Of a stretch of 10,599 nucleotides of DNA, positions 8,803 through 10,599 are shown piece after piece (position 1 is the stretch's first letter; each line of letters opens with the position of its first letter). Source of the stretch: Lachnospiraceae bacterium (GTDB taxonomy: Bacteria; Bacillota; Clostridia; Lachnospirales; Lachnospiraceae); the NCBI GenBank assembly GCA_009774155.1, contig VSNE01000065.1:1-10599 (forward strand), written 5' to 3'. Position numbers and translations under genes: made by a program. A model generated the notes under the pieces. It was not told where the DNA came from and ran no database searches. It saw nothing but the letters and a program-made list of their open reading frames with translations.

Positions 8803-8854
8803 GAACGTTTGTGATTTAGTATGTGTATAGGTTTCTTCTGTTTCCCCACAATAA

Positions 8855-8895
8855 AAGGCCCTTCTATGATTTTTATTTTATCATAGGAGAACCTT
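8855..8895 (-). terminator. Intrinsic terminator after thiT
   Basis: A 10-bp stem (8889-8880 with 8870-8861, one G-U pair) surrounds a nine-base A-rich loop. An outer AAGG/CCTT pair is separated from it by a small two-by-two internal loop. On the minus strand the outer arm runs into TTTTATT. The hairpin begins 45 nt after the thiT stop and lies upstream of the mutS promoter, so it separates the two units. The T tract is imperfect and termination may be partial. Confidence 0.6.
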
Positions 8896-8939
8896 ATATA
8901 TCTTATTTTGCAGAAAAGGTTTCACACACTCCGAAAGCA

Positions 8940-9605
8940 TCAGGCTGCCTGCCCCATCCTTTTTATCTGGTTCAATGCTCTTACAACTGCCGGTACAAAC
9001 AGCAGAATCAGGGTCATAATCATCTCCGGAAAAATATAGGTGGCATTATACCCAAGAGAATAGAGAACCGGATGCATCCCCTGGGGCGTATATTCTGCGA
9101 AAAACACATAACCGGAAATCACATGACAGAGATATCTCCCTGTCATTCCAGCCACACAGCCCTTTATCAGGCCATGCCTGCTTTTCCGGAAAAATCCTGA
9201 CAGTCCCAGCGCTCCGAAGGCAAACAGGTAATCAAGCAGCACCTGCACAGGAGCATAAATATAGGGATCAACGATCAACTGCAGAATTCCGTAAGCCGCT
9301 CCGGTCATAAGCCCTGTCCTTGGACCGTACAGGAATCCGGCAAAGCAGATAAAAAACATGCTGAACAGCGTAATCGAACCGCCAAAGGGCAGAGCTGTAA
9401 ATTTAATAAAGCTGGTCACCATAGCCAGCGCTATGGAAATGGAACAATATACCAACTGCTTTGCCGGCATCCTTCTACTCTCTCTTTTGGACAGCGCAGC
9501 CGGGATCACCAGCGCCAGAAGCATCAGCGCCGCAAGCGTCCCATAACCTGCAAAAGTCAGATAATATTCTGCCGCCTCCGCATCATAAGTAAGAAACCAT
9601 GACAT
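8940..9605 (-). CDS. thiT: ThiT, thiamine-binding S component of an ECF transporter
   Basis: This is a 221-aa integral membrane protein that captures thiamine for import with the shared EcfA-A'-T module, which is not encoded in this window. Residues from about 49 onward match the six-helix ThiT core. The ligand residues known from Lactococcus ThiT have counterparts with matching spacing: H161, Y182 and N187, with D125 (LLDYLFAF) in place of the glutamate. About 45 extra N-terminal residues add a further hydrophobic helix (roughly 16-38) followed by a basic ESRR stretch; this seems usual for clostridial members. ATG 9605 follows AAGGAGG across a T7 spacer. The gene has its own promoter and a TPP riboswitch, which independently supports the function. 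Confidence 0.93.
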   Translation of the reverse strand: MSWFLTYDAEAAEYYLTFAGYGTLAALMLLALVIPAALSKRESRRMPAKQLVYCSISIALAMVTSFIKFTALPFGGSITLFSMFFICFAGFLYGPRTGLMTGAAYGILQLIVDPYIYAPVQVLLDYLFAFGALGLSGFFRKSRHGLIKGCVAGMTGRYLCHVISGYVFFAEYTPQGMHPVLYSLGYNATYIFPEMIMTLILLFVPAVVRALNQIKRMGQAA

Positions 9606-9639
9606 AAAAAAATCCTCCTTGGTCCTTTGCCATGGAGGA
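9606..9639 (-). terminator. thiT expression platform: terminator hairpin that also buries the SD
   Basis: TCCTCC (9639-9634) pairs with GGAGGA (9618-9613). An A-A mismatch and an inner TGG/CCA follow, closing a seven-base loop, and seven T residues (9612-9606) come next, directly before the ATG. The 3' arm contains the thiT Shine-Dalgarno sequence, so the stem could stop transcription, translation or both. A competing hairpin, GGAAT (9655-9651) with ATTCC (9641-9637), takes bases from both the aptamer P1 3' arm and the terminator 5' arm. This gives the expected switch: TPP bound means P1 formed, the terminator formed and the gene off. Confidence 0.75.
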
Positions 9640-9652
9640 ATACCTTACAAAT

Positions 9653-9741
9653 TCCGCTTCCTTACGCCGGCATGATCCGGTTCAAGTAATAAGGGTCATA
9701 TGCTTTATGCATAATTCTCAGCCGCAGGCTCCCCCAGCAAA
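9653..9741 (-). ncRNA. TPP riboswitch (THI element)
   Basis: The conserved TPP aptamer blocks are present in order: GGGGGAGCC, GGCTGAGA, GACCCTT, CCGGATCATGCCGGCGTA and AGGAAGC. P1 pairs TTTGCT (9741-9736) with AGCGGA (9658-9653), including G-U pairs. A short GCC/GGC helix follows, then an optional hairpin TATGC/GCATA, a TTAC/GTAA helix, and CCGG/CCGG around the pyrophosphate-sensing loop. It lies between a strong promoter and thiT and senses thiamine pyrophosphate to shut off uptake. Confidence 0.95.
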
Positions 9742-9766
9742 GTTCTATATTATTTTAAACAACTGT

Positions 9767-9795
9767 ATCATATGATTTTATGATAAAAATGTCAA
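9767..9795 (-). promoter_or_regulatory. Sigma-A promoter for thiT
   Basis: TTGACA (9795-9790) is a perfect -35 box, followed by a 17-nt spacer and TATGAT (9772-9767), five of six for the -10. Transcription would begin near 9760, about 20 nt before the aptamer. The -35 lies in the last codons of the small KptA-like frame. A perfect palindrome, ATCATATGAT (9767-9776), covers the -10. Confidence 0.8.
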
Positions 9796-9948
9796 GTCGT
9801 TCCTTTTCCCCTCTTCCTTTGAGACTTTTTCAAGATATGTTGCCGGAACCTTCTTTGTAAGCCATACGCCGTTTACGGAACGGTAAAATACCGTCCCGTC
9901 TCCCGCCATTCGTCCGCTCTGCACCCGGTATACTGCCGGGCTTCTCAT
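9778..9948 (-). pseudogene. Orphan C-terminal segment of RNA 2'-phosphotransferase (KptA/Tpt1)
   Basis: A 56-codon frame runs from ATG 9948 to TAA 9778. Residues 3-41 align from memory with the last 40 or so residues of KptA, for example E. coli KptA around SPVVLTV...ENGVWLT. The shared features are SPAV at 3-6, a Met near 14, GxxFY (18-22), the hallmark NGVWLT (26-31), VP (34-35) and YL (38-39). Full KptA is about 180 aa and removes the 2'-phosphate left by some RNA ligations. The N-terminal lobe, and by this alignment all of the catalytic Arg-His-Arg-Arg residues, are missing. The sequence just upstream is the intact flavodoxin-like gene, and no in-frame KptA sequence precedes the ATG. A GGAGG site 4 nt before the ATG would allow translation, so a real micro-protein is possible. 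It cannot be an active phosphotransferase alone. Confidence 0.65.
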
Positions 9949-9959
9949 TGTTCCTCCGT

Positions 9960-10487
9960 TTATAAAGCCCTTCCCATCTCATACACATCCTTCAGCCTCG
10001 GCGAATCCTTCATGCTCCCCTTATCCGTCATTCCGCTGATCGTAATCACTCCCTTGTCCTCCCAGCGAAGATAAGCGGCTATAGACTGATACTGTGCCAG
10101 CGCCGCCTGATATACGCCTTCCGCCGCAGAATCCAGCATCAGCATGGATTTATGAAAATGATACCCTGCCTTTCCCCTTGCATACATCCGGTCAATAACG
10201 CATTTTAACTGTCCGGTAATATCGAACCAGTAGATCGGGGACGCAAACACAAGCAGATCCGTCTGATCCAGAACCTCCAGAATCGCTGCCATATCATCCT
10301 TCTGCACACAGACACCCTCATGGGAAAAGCAGTATTGGCATCCAAGACATCCCGTAATCTTCTTTCCCGCCAGATTGATCTTTTCTACCTGATGTCCGCT
10401 TTCCTCCGCGCCCTTTTTCAACGCGTCCACCATGATTTCTGTATTACCGCCCTTTCTTGGACTTCCGTTTAAAATTGTGATATGCAT
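9960..10487 (-). CDS. Flavodoxin-family / NADPH-dependent FMN reductase-like protein with four-cysteine motif
   Basis: This is a complete 175-aa flavodoxin-fold protein. The FMN phosphate loop GSPRKGGNT is at residues 8-16. The second flavin-contact segment ASPIYWFDITGQLK is at 82-95, followed by a DRMY helix start. Between them lies a compact cysteine cluster, C47-X2-C50-X2-C53-X6-C60, followed by VQKDDM. This resembles the cysteine set of archaeal and clostridial iron-sulfur flavoproteins (Isf), which hold a 4Fe-4S cluster, so the protein may pass single electrons between a cluster and FMN. Many family members carry such cysteines without biochemical proof. ATG 10487 follows AGGGAG at 8 nt. 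The KptA-like frame begins 11 nt after the stop. The physiological partner is unknown. Confidence 0.88.
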   Translation of the reverse strand: MHITILNGSPRKGGNTEIMVDALKKGAEESGHQVEKINLAGKKITGCLGCQYCFSHEGVCVQKDDMAAILEVLDQTDLLVFASPIYWFDITGQLKCVIDRMYARGKAGYHFHKSMLMLDSAAEGVYQAALAQYQSIAAYLRWEDKGVITISGMTDKGSMKDSPRLKDVYEMGRAL

Positions 10488-10592
10488 ATGTAATCTCCCT
10501 TCCGCATTTTATAATTTTTCTTCCTGTTTCATAGCTTCCGTCAGCTTCTATCTTCTTTCCGTTTTACTGATTGGAGTTCCGGTTAATATTGT

Positions 10593-10598
10593 ATTATA
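10593..10598 (-). promoter_or_regulatory. Possible -10 box for the flavodoxin-like gene
   Basis: TATAAT lies at the very edge of the window, about 105 nt before the ATG. Any -35 box would be beyond the edge, so this is only a partial promoter call. The interval 10488-10592 shows no gene I can recognise. Confidence 0.3.
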
Positions 10599-10599
10599 C

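Noticed and set aside
8861..8889. Hairpin considered as a bidirectional terminator
   Set aside because: Only the minus-strand reading is followed by a T run. There is no plus-strand gene that would need a terminator here, so it is assigned to thiT alone.
8823..9200. 125-codon plus-strand frame opposite the thiT 3' end and terminator
   Set aside because: It spans the terminator hairpin and the antisense of ThiT, with no ribosome site of note and no domain.
10548..10598. Minus-strand frame open to the right edge, ending in TAG at 10548
   Set aside because: Only 16 codons are visible and no family can be recognised. It could be the tail of an upstream gene or chance, so it is not called.
1..10599. 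Defence system, mobile element, CRISPR array or tRNA
   Set aside because: No repeats with spacers, transposase or integrase motifs, terminal inverted repeats or tRNA-like cloverleafs were seen; the densely packed housekeeping operon leaves little room for one.

Overview
The window looks like chromosomal DNA from a Clostridia-type Bacillota, most plausibly a Lachnospiraceae-like gut anaerobe. The basis is gene content and order (mutS-mutL-miaA followed by a methionine gamma-lyase-like PLP gene), an endonuclease-type MutL with no MutH, a TPP-riboswitch-controlled ECF thiamine transporter subunit ThiT, strong AGGAGG-type ribosome sites with some GTG/TTG starts, and protein sequences of clostridial character. 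The genus cannot be named from this window. All convincing genes are on the minus strand, so transcription runs from high to low coordinates.

Right side (about 9.8-10.6 kb): a complete flavodoxin-family protein with a compact four-cysteine motif. It is followed 11 nt later by a 56-codon reading frame that matches only the C-terminal end of KptA/Tpt1 RNA 2'-phosphotransferase. This is either a gene remnant or a micro-protein.

Middle right (8.85-9.8 kb): a self-contained thiamine-uptake unit. It has a near-consensus sigma-A promoter whose -35 box lies inside the end of the KptA-like frame, a TPP riboswitch, a hairpin plus U7 tract that would both terminate transcription and bury the Shine-Dalgarno sequence, thiT, and an intrinsic terminator.

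Left and centre (1-8.8 kb): a tightly packed operon behind an extended -10 promoter at about 8.77-8.80 kb. The order is mutS, mutL, miaA, a methionine gamma-lyase-like PLP enzyme, an HI0933/BaiN-like flavoprotein, and a second FAD-dependent dehydrogenase (COG2509 type) that runs off the left edge. Gaps are 10-19 nt, with one 4-nt ATGA overlap. MutS and MutL form post-replicative mismatch repair, and MiaA modifies A37 of tRNAs reading UNN codons. The last three are conserved enzymes of poorly known physiological role that appear to be co-transcribed with repair genes.

Most of the window is ordinary housekeeping DNA. The items most worth a second look are the orphan KptA C-terminal frame, the dual-mode thiT riboswitch platform, and the unexplained flavoenzyme/PLP tail of the mutSL operon. 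No mobile element, CRISPR array, tRNA or rRNA was seen. No gene-free stretch exceeds 300 bases.
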